Source: an uncultured Bacteroidales bacterium
Lineage (GTDB): Bacteria > Bacteroidota > Bacteroidia > Bacteroidales > Paludibacteraceae
Length of the DNA: 64,000 bases
Assembly (NCBI GenBank): GCA_946187695.1
Contig: CAMHSB010000004.1
Coordinates: 1-64,000 of the forward strand
Reading direction: 5' to 3'
Shown here: positions 9,801-17,536 of the stretch, piece after piece
How the letters are laid out: each line of letters begins with the position of its first letter
Numbering within the stretch: the first letter of the stretch is position 1
The notes under the pieces: generated by a model
The model's input: only the letters and a program-made list of their open reading frames with translations
What the model was told of the DNA's origin: nothing
Database searches by the model: none
Position numbers and translations under genes: made by a program

Positions 9801-12548
9801 CGTGCAAGTTATGACGCAGCTGCTGATGCACAAGTTGTATGGAACAGTAGCGTAGTAACGATGACTGTTGACAAGGGTACATCTTCTACTAAGGCCAATA
9901 ACTATATTGGAGGAGGATATAATGGAACAACTCTTTGTGCGGATAGCCGATTCTATCCGGGTTCTATCATTACATTCGCTCCGGCAAGTGGTGTGACGAT
10001 TACCAAGGTAGAGTGGACTGCAACTTCCAACTCATATGCAAGTAACTTTGTAAGTGCTGAATGGACTAACGCGACAGCTGCGGCTGAAGGTTCAGTTGTA
10101 ACAATCACTCCTGTTGCTGCTGGTGATTTCTCGGCTACTATAGCGGCAAGCAAACAAGCCCGTGCAACTGGTATCACAGTTTACTACACCGCTGAGTCTG
10201 AGAAAGCAAAACTGGTAGGTTCCATTTCTATTGACAACATTAATACGGCTGTAGGTGAAGATGATATCGTACTGTTAGATATCGCTGCGACTTCCAACCC
10301 GAACAAGAATGCTATTTCTTATGCGATTGAAAGTGGTAGCGAATATGTGAGCATTGTCGGTGAAGGAAAGGCTGCTGCATTCCATGCAATTGCAGAGGGT
10401 ACAGCAACCATTAGTGCAACTATTCCGAATGATTTGGGTAACTATACCGGTGCTTCAACTACATTCAATATTGTTGTAGCTGCTGCTCCTGCAACATTGG
10501 AGAGCATTGCTATCTCCGGTGAGGCATCCGTATTGGAATACACCGCTGGTCAACACTTTAATCCTGCCGGTCTTGTTGTTACCGGAACCTATTCAGATGC
10601 TTCAACTGCTCCGATTACCGAAGGCATCGATTGGACATTTGCTCCGGATCCTCTTACTGAGGGAACAACATCCGTATCCGTAACCGCTACAGTAAGTGAG
10701 ATTAGCAGTTCTGCATTCGTAGTTAACGGCTTGACCGTTAGCGCTGCTGCCGCTCCGACCGTAGATAATGTGGTAATCTTGGCTGTTTACGACACCAAGT
10801 ACTACGCAATGTCCACGACTAATGCGAATAACGGCTTTACCGCTATCGCTGTTGAGTACGATGGTACGCAAGTTACCGTAGAGAGCGAAGCTGAAAAGAC
10901 GGCTATCCAATGGACCAGAACGACCACAGGAGACAATACCACCTTCCAAGATGCTGATAGCAAGTATATGAAGAGTGCAGATGGCGCTTCCATGTCGCTT
11001 GAAACGAGTGTTTGCAACTGGTTATGGGATGCAACAGAAGCATATTATAAGATTTCCGGAACATCGCGTACATTCTTCTTCCAGAACACAAGTGGTGGTA
11101 TCTTCAAGAACTATGCAGTGTCTAACATCGGTGGTACTGGTTACTCTGGCAAGGCACAAGTAATTGTAATCGATCCGGCTAACATCGTTGTTACTTCGAA
11201 GGTAGATCCGGCATTGGCTTATACTCCGGCATCGGATGAAATCACTGTAGGTGACGCTTGGTCAGCTCCGGTTCTCGGCTACGTAGAAGGCTTCGACGGA
11301 TTAGCGGCTATTACTTACGAGTCAAACAATGAGGCTGTTGCTACTGTTACTGACGCTGGTGTTATTGCACTTGCAGGTGGAACTGGAACCGCTACTATTA
11401 CTGCTACGTTCGCAGGTAATGCATCTTATCTTGCAGGTTCGGCTACCTATACCGTTAAGGTAAACGAGCCGGCAGAAGATTGCGATGGTTCCGATGACTT
11501 TAGTACTGCAACTAACACAAGTGCTTCTTCATATAACGTAGAGCGTACAACGACTAATGGCTGGAGTTCTGTTAATTCTGCATTAACTACTATTAACTCG
11601 GAGGCTCGTTGGCTGACCATGCTTGGTAAGACTTCTCAAGTAGGCGTAATTACTTCACCGACTTTGAACGATGGTATCGCTTCATTGAAGATTCGTTACG
11701 CAAACACATTCAATGAGTCAAATGGCGTAAGCTTCAGAGTTGATATCAAGCAAGGTGAAGATATCGTTAAAACCTATACTATCACAAAAGAAAATAGTGA
11801 GGTGGAGAAAGGTACTGTTTACACTGAGATTATTGAGAATATCAATGTAGCAGGTGATTTCCAAATGATATTTACAAACCTCTGTCCTTCAAATGCAGAT
11901 AGCAACAAAGACCGCGTATCGATTGGTAAACTTTGCTGGAAAGGTTATGCAGCTCCTGAACCGCCGACTCCGGTTTATGAGACTGTTCGTTCAGGTCTGA
12001 CCGCTGGTAACTACTACACCGTTTGCTGGCCGAAGAAAATGAAAGATATCAAGGGTGGTACGTTGTGGTCGTTCGCAGGAAAAGATGCAGCCATGGCATA
12101 TCTCATCCAAGAAGACGCTCCGTTCGTTGCAGGTCGTCCGTACATCATCTATGCAACGGCTGACAAACTCGAAGCTGTTGTAGAAGGCGACGATGCAGTT
12201 GCAGGTTCGAACAACGGTCTCCATGGAACGTTAGTTGATATGACAAATTCAGAGCTTCTTGCAGCAGGTGCTACCTACATGCTGAAGGGTAATGCACTTC
12301 GTCCGGTTGGAGGTGGTCACCTCGATGCAAACCGTGCTTATGTGATTTTGGAAGAAATCACCGATGGCGCTCCGGCGGCCAATGTTCCTGCTCATAAGGT
12401 ACGTAAGATGCCGTTGCAAGATCAGACAACTACCGACTGCGAGTTCATCAACGCAGCTGAGGCTCCTGCTAAGATGATGATCAACGGTCAACTCTTCATC
12501 CTCCGCGGAGAGAAGATGTATGACGCAACAGGTCGTCTGGTAAAGTAA
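6888..12548 (+). CDS. Large secreted multidomain protein (chitobiase C-terminal-like repeats, Big_2-like Ig repeats, DUF5689-like repeats)
   Basis: Signal peptide; duplicated GASIYYTT(D/N)G modules; duplicated LAYxPxSxxIxxGxxWSAP...SNNExVATVxDxGVIALAGGxGTA Ig modules; C-terminal KMMINGQLFILRGEKMYDATGRLVK. Confidence 0.8.
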   Translation: MKKLKLFFACLLMAVLSIGQVWGADPAPVGTTLFSEDFSGYAKDAVPSGEVTTATGRVVYGGANVTYSVTNGSGTTKIYTENTAGGTSPEILVGKSNGTLTIAGIPSGGAKAITVSYKQNKQKLKVESTTTGYSGSKDEKPSSVGANSVDITIADGSAETFTLVFTGSGTSNVRVDDILVTVKTAGEGAGTPTCATPTFDPAEGTFYGSQEIAIATGTEGASIYYTTDGTTPSSTNGTLYEDPFEITATTTIKAIAVKDGANNSEVVSATYTAGEVVTSYSIDFETNNLAAYVNWNFENIVCASTAITAHGGTYYGNTNAKSTASITTKAKYANPGMLTFYISKESGNTSASSWYAQVSEDGEEWTNVETFDAKGMGKGEWNECTADLSSYSNVYVRISYGSSTAIRAIDDIELAAASATPKAAKPTFETGDDFVTSTSVTLACATEGASIYYTTNGDVPTSGSTLYEGAIPVSTTTTIKAIAIADGYDASPVAEKTFTKVEALESLAALLEATTSTETAFNVVISNWVVTGVNGTRAWIADAANEKGILLYKSGHNFVAGNKLNGVVIGTKTKLYQGYPELTSLVSTDVTVTTAETVTPRTTTIAALTSGHPNEQGTVVKLEGVTYESSALSDGVNSIAADNKLFSSLALVDGTTYDITGVVEYLNEGVVKIMPRSADDVEAKSAVVVPTAANLAALKAAERGTYILTLTNAVVTYVNGNNAFIEDATGGALIYFASHGYSAGDCLNGDYQVVTTDYQGKFEITAMEPQAGAATTTAEIPLTTVTIATLNASFSSYESRRVKIVGANVTDAISGGDRNGAINDGAALAVYAAVASTITLTADDNVDIIGYPGFHNTDQQLTVWAQADITVNEKEDPELAYDPVSETIEQGASWSAPTLTNPHSLTISSYASNNESVATVSDEGVIALAGGLGTAVITAHTDGDATYAAGNATYTITVNEAGVYSMSFDMTRASYDAAADAQVVWNSSVVTMTVDKGTSSTKANNYIGGGYNGTTLCADSRFYPGSIITFAPASGVTITKVEWTATSNSYASNFVSAEWTNATAAAEGSVVTITPVAAGDFSATIAASKQARATGITVYYTAESEKAKLVGSISIDNINTAVGEDDIVLLDIAATSNPNKNAISYAIESGSEYVSIVGEGKAAAFHAIAEGTATISATIPNDLGNYTGASTTFNIVVAAAPATLESIAISGEASVLEYTAGQHFNPAGLVVTGTYSDASTAPITEGIDWTFAPDPLTEGTTSVSVTATVSEISSSAFVVNGLTVSAAAAPTVDNVVILAVYDTKYYAMSTTNANNGFTAIAVEYDGTQVTVESEAEKTAIQWTRTTTGDNTTFQDADSKYMKSADGASMSLETSVCNWLWDATEAYYKISGTSRTFFFQNTSGGIFKNYAVSNIGGTGYSGKAQVIVIDPANIVVTSKVDPALAYTPASDEITVGDAWSAPVLGYVEGFDGLAAITYESNNEAVATVTDAGVIALAGGTGTATITATFAGNASYLAGSATYTVKVNEPAEDCDGSDDFSTATNTSASSYNVERTTTNGWSSVNSALTTINSEARWLTMLGKTSQVGVITSPTLNDGIASLKIRYANTFNESNGVSFRVDIKQGEDIVKTYTITKENSEVEKGTVYTEIIENINVAGDFQMIFTNLCPSNADSNKDRVSIGKLCWKGYAAPEPPTPVYETVRSGLTAGNYYTVCWPKKMKDIKGGTLWSFAGKDAAMAYLIQEDAPFVAGRPYIIYATADKLEAVVEGDDAVAGSNNGLHGTLVDMTNSELLAAGATYMLKGNALRPVGGGHLDANRAYVILEEITDGAPAANVPAHKVRKMPLQDQTTTDCEFINAAEAPAKMMINGQLFILRGEKMYDATGRLVK

Positions 12549-12577
12549 GATAAAATGGCACAAAGTTGCGGCAAAAT

Positions 12578-12608
12578 TTGCATATGTCAAAAATTTGCCG
12601 TAACTTTG
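12578..12608 (+). promoter_or_regulatory. Promoter TTG-N20-TAACTTTG
   Basis: Upstream of the 57-aa/vapD-like module. Confidence 0.78.
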
Positions 12609-12632
12609 CAGCCGAATTAAAAAGGTTAAGTT

Positions 12633-12806
12633 ATGAGTAAAGGTCAGTATGCAGTAGTAAGCCCTGAACTCACAGGACTTGCAGAAGGTGTCAAAGGCGA
12701 GGTGATTAATGTTCGCCAAAATCCGTTCCTCGGGCAGGAAATAGCTGTTCGAGATGCAAATGGTCGTATCTATTTCGGAGAATCTAAGTATTTTACTGCA
12801 ATTTGA
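12633..12806 (+). CDS. 57-aa small protein, candidate partner of the VapD-like protein (not in ORF track)
   Basis: MSKGQYAVVSPELTGLAEGVKGEVINVRQNPFLGQEIAVRDANGRIYFGESKYFTAI; promoter directly upstream; ends 6 nt before vapD-like start. Confidence 0.6.
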   Translation: MSKGQYAVVSPELTGLAEGVKGEVINVRQNPFLGQEIAVRDANGRIYFGESKYFTAI

Positions 12807-12812
12807 TAAGAC

Positions 12813-13091
12813 ATGTTTGCAATAGCCTTCGATATGGTTGTAAAGGACTTAAAGACCTATTATGGTGAGCCCTATAACAATGCTTATTATGATATTAGTG
12901 TCATAATGGAGCAGTTTGGATTTTATCGTACTCAAGGTAGTGTTTATCTTACGGAGAATACGGATTTTTCCAATCTGGTGCGTGCATTGAACGCCCTGAA
13001 AGCTACGCCATGGTTTACGGCTTCTGTACGAGATATTCGTGCATTCCGTGTTGAGAACTGGTCTGACTTTACTCAATTTATGAAAGAATAA
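12813..13091 (+). CDS. vapD: VapD-like endoribonuclease (Cas2-like fold family)
   Basis: MFAIAFDMVVKDLKTYY...FGFYRTQGSVYLTEN...ALKATPWFTASVRDIRAFRVENWSDFT is strongly VapD-like. Confidence 0.88.
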   Translation: MFAIAFDMVVKDLKTYYGEPYNNAYYDISVIMEQFGFYRTQGSVYLTENTDFSNLVRALNALKATPWFTASVRDIRAFRVENWSDFTQFMKE

Positions 13092-13103
13092 ACCCAAGCA
13101 ATT

Positions 13104-13229
13104 ATGAAAAAGAATTATATTCAACCCAGCGTAGAGAACGCGCTGTTGACGATGGGCTCCAATGTAATGGCCTGCAGCCAGGGCGTGACGATTAGCACAA
13201 CTCCTATTGAAGGAGAAGGTGGCGATTAA
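13104..13229 (+). CDS. 41-aa small peptide (not in ORF track)
   Basis: MKKNYIQPSVENALLTMGSNVMACSQGVTISTTPIEGEGGD, 12 nt after the vapD-like stop; followed by a terminator. Confidence 0.55.
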   Translation: MKKNYIQPSVENALLTMGSNVMACSQGVTISTTPIEGEGGD

Positions 13230-13270
13230 TCCGCACACCCCATCAAAACATTCGCCATCAAGGCGACAAG

Positions 13271-13307
13271 ACATCAAGGGCAGCTTCGGCTGCCTTTGGT
13301 GTTTTTT
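13271..13307 (+). terminator. Intrinsic terminator with TTCG tetraloop
   Basis: ACATCAAGGGCAGC-TTCG-GCTGCCTTTGGTGTTTTTT. Confidence 0.85.
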
Positions 13308-13605
13308 GATGCGGGTAAAGTGACTAGTAGAACAGGACCATCACGGGATCATCTCCCGAGGACCTTACTTTCAGAACAAAAGAACAAGCACCCCTCTCTG
13401 CCCAAAATTTCCCAAAAATGAGACAAAAAAGAGGAATAATCACTGAAATATTTGCAAATATCAAATATTTGTTGTACCGTCGGCACGCCCCTTCCCTAAA
13501 TAAATTTAGGGTGGGTTCCCTCCGAAGTTACAGTCGCACAGTTGTGCGAATAACAATCTTTTAGCCATAAAAATTAAAATAAATTTTATTTTTACGTCCA
13601 AAATC

Positions 13606-13636
13606 TTGTACATTCCAAATATTTGTTGTAATTTTG
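13606..13636 (+). promoter_or_regulatory. Promoter TTG-N20-TAATTTTG
   Basis: Upstream of the 43-aa ORF. Confidence 0.72.
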
Positions 13637-13667
13637 CGGACAAAATTGACGAGAAAGGAAAACAACT

Positions 13668-13799
13668 ATGGAAGCAGTTATTTACAAAACTGAGGAGGAA
13701 CGCTTGGAAGCACTCCGTAAGATGGTTGGCATGAGGAAAATTTTTGAGGCTCGCGCCAGAGAGATTTATGAAAAAAAATACGGAGTAAATCAGGGATAA
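13668..13799 (+). CDS. 43-aa small ORF with its own promoter
   Basis: MEAVIYKTEEERLEALRKMVGMRKIFEARAREIYEKKYGVNQG; promoter at 13606-13636. Confidence 0.45.
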   Translation: MEAVIYKTEEERLEALRKMVGMRKIFEARAREIYEKKYGVNQG

Positions 13800-13882
13800 A
13801 GACCCATCTATGACGTCCGTAATGCAAACGAGATGCGTTCGAGAGTACCCACAAAAACAAATCATTGTACGATTAATCCAAC

Positions 13883-13914
13883 AAAAAAGCGGTTCATTCG
13901 AGAACCGCTTTTTT
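13883..13914. terminator. Bidirectional intrinsic terminator overlapping the 3' end of the alkaline phosphatase CDS
   Basis: AAAAAAGCGGTTC-ATTCGA-GAACCGCTTTTTT perfect 13-bp arms. Confidence 0.85.
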
Positions 13915-15303
13915 GATGAGAGGAACGATGTCCGTGTTATCGTGCCAACCGGAGAAAACGGCGGCGTTGGGACCGATAGCAAAGATAGGAATAGCGTGCG
14001 CAGAGTGCGCGTGAGTCGTCCATCCGATATGCGCCTTCTTGTTAAGCAGCGCAATACCTGCCTCGCCTAAAGCGTTCACCGATTTATACATGTTCTTCGT
14101 ATCTTTCGCCTTTCCCTTGCGAGCTTTCTTATAGAGCGCCTTGAGCTCTTTTTCTTCGTCTGCCGTGATCTCTACCTGCTCCCAGAAACCGAGGTTCTCG
14201 CGATAGAGATTTTGTACTTCAGCCCAAGACGGTTTCTTCTTATCTTTGAAGAGCTGGGTAAACTTATCGCTCAATATCCAAGATGAACATTTCTGGTTTT
14301 GGAGCACGTCCAAATGGAGCGTATAATCGCTGTTGCCGAGCGCGAGTCCACCGGTCTCATGATCGGCGGTAACGACGATCAGCGTCTCGTCCGGATGCTG
14401 CTCGTAGAACTTATATGCCACCTGCATCGCCTCGTCCATATCCCATACCTCACCGATAGCCGTGGCGGCATCGTCCCCGTGGCAGGCATAGTCGATCATA
14501 CCGCCCTCTACCATCATAAAGAACCGCTCGTGCCGAGCCTCCAAGAACGGAATAGCCGTAGAGACGATCTGAGCGAGAGTCAAGTCGCCGGGCTTGCGGT
14601 CGATGGCGTACGACAGATTGGAGCCGTGCTTCGCACCCTCGTCGTCGGTCTTCTGGACGAGAATGAGTTTATCCGCCATGCTTGGCGGATTCATTAGGAG
14701 TTTTTGCGCTTCTTCTACGCCATGCGCAATCGTATAGCCGGCTTCTTCGGCATTGCGGTAGAGGTTCATCTTCTTGTCGTCGTGCTTGCCCTGCGGGTGA
14801 TGGAAGCCGGCACCGCCGAAGAAATCGAAATCGGAAGAGGCAAGTTGTTGACCTATCTTATAATATTTATCGCGATCGGGCACGTGCGCGTAGAAAGCAG
14901 CAGGGGTGGCATGGTCAATGGCGACGGTGGTCATGATGCCGATGCCCCAGCCTTGCGCCTTCAGCTCCTCGGCGATAGTGGTCAGCTTTGCGCTGTCCTG
15001 ATCCATCCCGAGCATGCCGTTGCGGGTCTTGGTGCCTGTTGCCAGACACGTACCTGCTGCGGCGGAGTCCGTGATACCGTTGGTCTTGGAATACGAGGAT
15101 GCGTGACCGGAATAAGGGAACGTGGTCATGAGCGTCTGCACGCGTCCGAGAGGTTCGCCCTGAATGGCGGAACGGTACATCTCCGCTGCAAGGACCTGGT
15201 TGGCTCCCATGCCGTCACCGATGAAATAGAAGACGTATTTAACTTCCGCGTTTGCGACGAGCGCTACTATTAGCAGCATCGCCAGTAGAATTCTTTTTCT
15301 CAT
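13894..15303 (-). CDS. Alkaline phosphatase (PhoA superfamily)
   Basis: Signal peptide; VFYFIGDGMG, KTNGITDSAAAGTCLATGTKT, VVTADHETGG motifs. Confidence 0.92.
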   Translation of the reverse strand: MRKRILLAMLLIVALVANAEVKYVFYFIGDGMGANQVLAAEMYRSAIQGEPLGRVQTLMTTFPYSGHASSYSKTNGITDSAAAGTCLATGTKTRNGMLGMDQDSAKLTTIAEELKAQGWGIGIMTTVAIDHATPAAFYAHVPDRDKYYKIGQQLASSDFDFFGGAGFHHPQGKHDDKKMNLYRNAEEAGYTIAHGVEEAQKLLMNPPSMADKLILVQKTDDEGAKHGSNLSYAIDRKPGDLTLAQIVSTAIPFLEARHERFFMMVEGGMIDYACHGDDAATAIGEVWDMDEAMQVAYKFYEQHPDETLIVVTADHETGGLALGNSDYTLHLDVLQNQKCSSWILSDKFTQLFKDKKKPSWAEVQNLYRENLGFWEQVEITADEEKELKALYKKARKGKAKDTKNMYKSVNALGEAGIALLNKKAHIGWTTHAHSAHAIPIFAIGPNAAVFSGWHDNTDIVPLIKKAVLE

Positions 15304-16090
15304 TATCTCTTATTTTTTTGTTCTGTCTTTTTCTCTTGCGGGCCTCGCGGCGTTTGGCTTTCTGATGCGCCTCGCGCTCCTCGGGCGTGAGGTGCGGCGG
15401 CGGCTCAATGCCTTGTTCGCGGAGTCGTTGGTCCTGTACCTCCTGCTGATGCTCGATCATCCGCTCCTTCTCTTCGCGCTGCAGATCCGCTACTTCCTGC
15501 GGGCTGAGCGGCTCGTGGGCAAGCAGGTCCTCGTAGATAAGCAGGGTCGCCCAGGCATCCGTGGAAGCGTAACGTGCCTGCTCGGGCGTGAGGCGGGTGT
15601 TCTCCCAGTTGGTGAGTTGCTGCGCCTTGGAGATCTTGCGCCCGAAGCAGATAGCGAACAGTTTCTGCAGACCGAGGTCCAGCAAGCCGTACTGAACCAC
15701 CATCTTCTGGATGTCAATGCAGTTGGCGGGCGTGAAATTGCGTCTGCGGCGCAGGCCGTTGATATCATCTTTGAAGGCTAAACCGACCTTGCAAACCTCC
15801 GGGTCTGCGAAGAAATCCGCCAACTCCTGCGGCATACCGACATGCGTGAGACGGAAGAGGTAACAGCGCTCATGCGAAGCAATCTGCACCAGGGCGGTGG
15901 GGTAGTGAATACCCCGCTGAAAACTGGGGCGGGACTCGGTGTCCACCCCGACGGTCTGCTGGGCGCGGAGGTATTGCACGGCGTCTGCCACCTGCTCGGG
16001 TTGATCCACCACAATAACCTCCCCCTCAAAAGCCTGAACCGGCATCCACTGCAATAAATCTTTACTGATATGATGTATCGGATATCTCAT
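15239..16090 (-). CDS. 3'-5' exonuclease (DnaQ/RNase D-like fold)
   Basis: VGVDTESRPSF, NWENTRLTPEQARYASTDAWATLLIYE. Start MRYPIHH at 16090 chosen because its promoter lies at 16130-16159. Confidence 0.82.
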   Translation of the reverse strand: MRYPIHHISKDLLQWMPVQAFEGEVIVVDQPEQVADAVQYLRAQQTVGVDTESRPSFQRGIHYPTALVQIASHERCYLFRLTHVGMPQELADFFADPEVCKVGLAFKDDINGLRRRRNFTPANCIDIQKMVVQYGLLDLGLQKLFAICFGRKISKAQQLTNWENTRLTPEQARYASTDAWATLLIYEDLLAHEPLSPQEVADLQREEKERMIEHQQEVQDQRLREQGIEPPPHLTPEEREAHQKAKRREARKRKRQNKKIRDNEKKNSTGDAANSSARRKRGS

Positions 16091-16129
16091 CTGCTGCGCA
16101 GTTTCATAAAAAACTCTCAAAAATCGTGC

Positions 16130-16159
16130 AAAAGTAGTAAAAATTTTGCATATATGCAA
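16130..16159 (-). promoter_or_regulatory. Promoter TTG-N19-TACTTTTG sharing a palindrome with the divergent promoter
   Basis: Upstream of the exonuclease gene. Confidence 0.72.
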
Positions 16160-16176
16160 ATAATTTTGTATCTTTG
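16146..16176 (+). promoter_or_regulatory. Promoter TTG-N20-TATCTTTG
   Basis: Upstream of 16219 gene; palindrome TTTGCATATATGCAAA at 16145-16160. Confidence 0.8.
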
Positions 16177-16218
16177 CAGCCAATTTGATAAATAAACTAA
16201 TTTAAATTCACAAAAGAT

Positions 16219-16860
16219 ATGAGAAAGTTCTTTTTGATGGCCTTTGCGGCATTGAGTGTGAGCGCTATGGCGCAGTCCGTTCATCCGATTACGATTGAAT
16301 TAGCTGAGTTCAAAGTAGATTCGCTGCGTGCGTTATACATGTCGGAGCCGATCATGTACCGTGCAGCTCTGGACAATGTGTCCAAGTCCCTTGCCCGTAA
16401 TGCAGATGAGCTGAAAGCCGTCAAGGCAGAGTTCAAAGTGGAGCAGGCTCACTCCAAAGAGATGGCGAAAGGGTTGAAAGAGGCCGGTAAACTGGCGACT
16501 TCCCTGAAAAAACTGTACAGCAAAGAGGAGGGCGAACTCAAGAGCATGCAGAAGACAATTGAGAACCAGCAGAAGACCCTCAACAAACAGCAGGCTCTGA
16601 GTCAGGACACTCGCGAGACCTATCTCGTGTTCTTGGAACAACAGCAGAAAGAGTTGGGCTATGCCATCCGCGAGGTTGCAGAACGCCTGCGCTCGATTTC
16701 CGAGATGGAGACCCAGATTCAGGATCATAAGACCGATCTGCAGTCCTATGAGCAACAGGTTTCTCAGAAAGCTGCTGAGATCGCGCAGTTGGAGTCGAAT
16801 CTGAAGGCGCGTCAGAGCAGTGTAAAAGCAGAACAGAAAGCCGCTAAATCCATGCAATAA
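16219..16860 (+). CDS. Exported coiled-coil protein of unknown function
   Basis: Signal peptide followed by long KE/Q-rich heptad-like stretch. Confidence 0.7.
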   Translation: MRKFFLMAFAALSVSAMAQSVHPITIELAEFKVDSLRALYMSEPIMYRAALDNVSKSLARNADELKAVKAEFKVEQAHSKEMAKGLKEAGKLATSLKKLYSKEEGELKSMQKTIENQQKTLNKQQALSQDTRETYLVFLEQQQKELGYAIREVAERLRSISEMETQIQDHKTDLQSYEQQVSQKAAEIAQLESNLKARQSSVKAEQKAAKSMQ

Positions 16861-17534
16861 TGAAAGTTATCAACCTCTCGGAGCACAACAGCGTGCTCAA
16901 CATGTACCTGCGCGAGATCCGCGATGTGGAGATTCAGAAAGACAGCCTCCGTTTCCGTCATAACATCGAGCGTATCGGTGAGGTGATGGCCATCGAAGTG
17001 AGCAAAGCGCTCCACTACGAGCAGACGAACGTGCAGACACCGCTCGGTGTGGCACCGGTGAATACCATTTCCGATAATATCGTGCTGGCTACCATCCTTC
17101 GCGCCGGCCTGCCGCTCCATCAGGGATTCCTGAATATCTTCGACCATGCGGAGAACGCTTTCCTTAGCGCCTATCGTCGCGTGAATGATAAAGGCGAATT
17201 GGAGATCGTGGCAGAGTATATGGCCGCTCCTTCGATTGATGGAAAGACGCTGATTGTAGCCGATCCGATGCTGGCTACCGGTATGTCGATGGAAGTGGGT
17301 TATCAGGCGCTGCTGCGTCATGGCAAACCCAACCACACGCACCTCTGCTGCACGATCGCGACGCCGAAGGCTATCGATTGTCTGCGCGAGTCGCTCAACG
17401 ACAGCCCGGATGTAACGGTTTGGTGTGCAGCGATAGACCCGGTTCTGAACGAAAAGAAATATATCGTTCCCGGTCTGGGCGATGCCGGCGATCTGTGTTA
17501 CGGAATTAAGATACACCTCTCCGATCGTAGCTAA
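16860..17534 (+). CDS. upp: Uracil phosphoribosyltransferase
   Basis: TILRAGLPLHQGFLNIFDHAENAF and VADPMLATGMSMEVGYQALLRHG PRPP-binding motif. Confidence 0.9.
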   Translation: MKVINLSEHNSVLNMYLREIRDVEIQKDSLRFRHNIERIGEVMAIEVSKALHYEQTNVQTPLGVAPVNTISDNIVLATILRAGLPLHQGFLNIFDHAENAFLSAYRRVNDKGELEIVAEYMAAPSIDGKTLIVADPMLATGMSMEVGYQALLRHGKPNHTHLCCTIATPKAIDCLRESLNDSPDVTVWCAAIDPVLNEKKYIVPGLGDAGDLCYGIKIHLSDRS

Positions 17535-17536
17535 TC

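Noticed and set aside
13506-14054. 182-aa minus ORF
   Set aside because: Spans a terminator, a promoter and the end of the phosphatase gene; composition is not protein-like.
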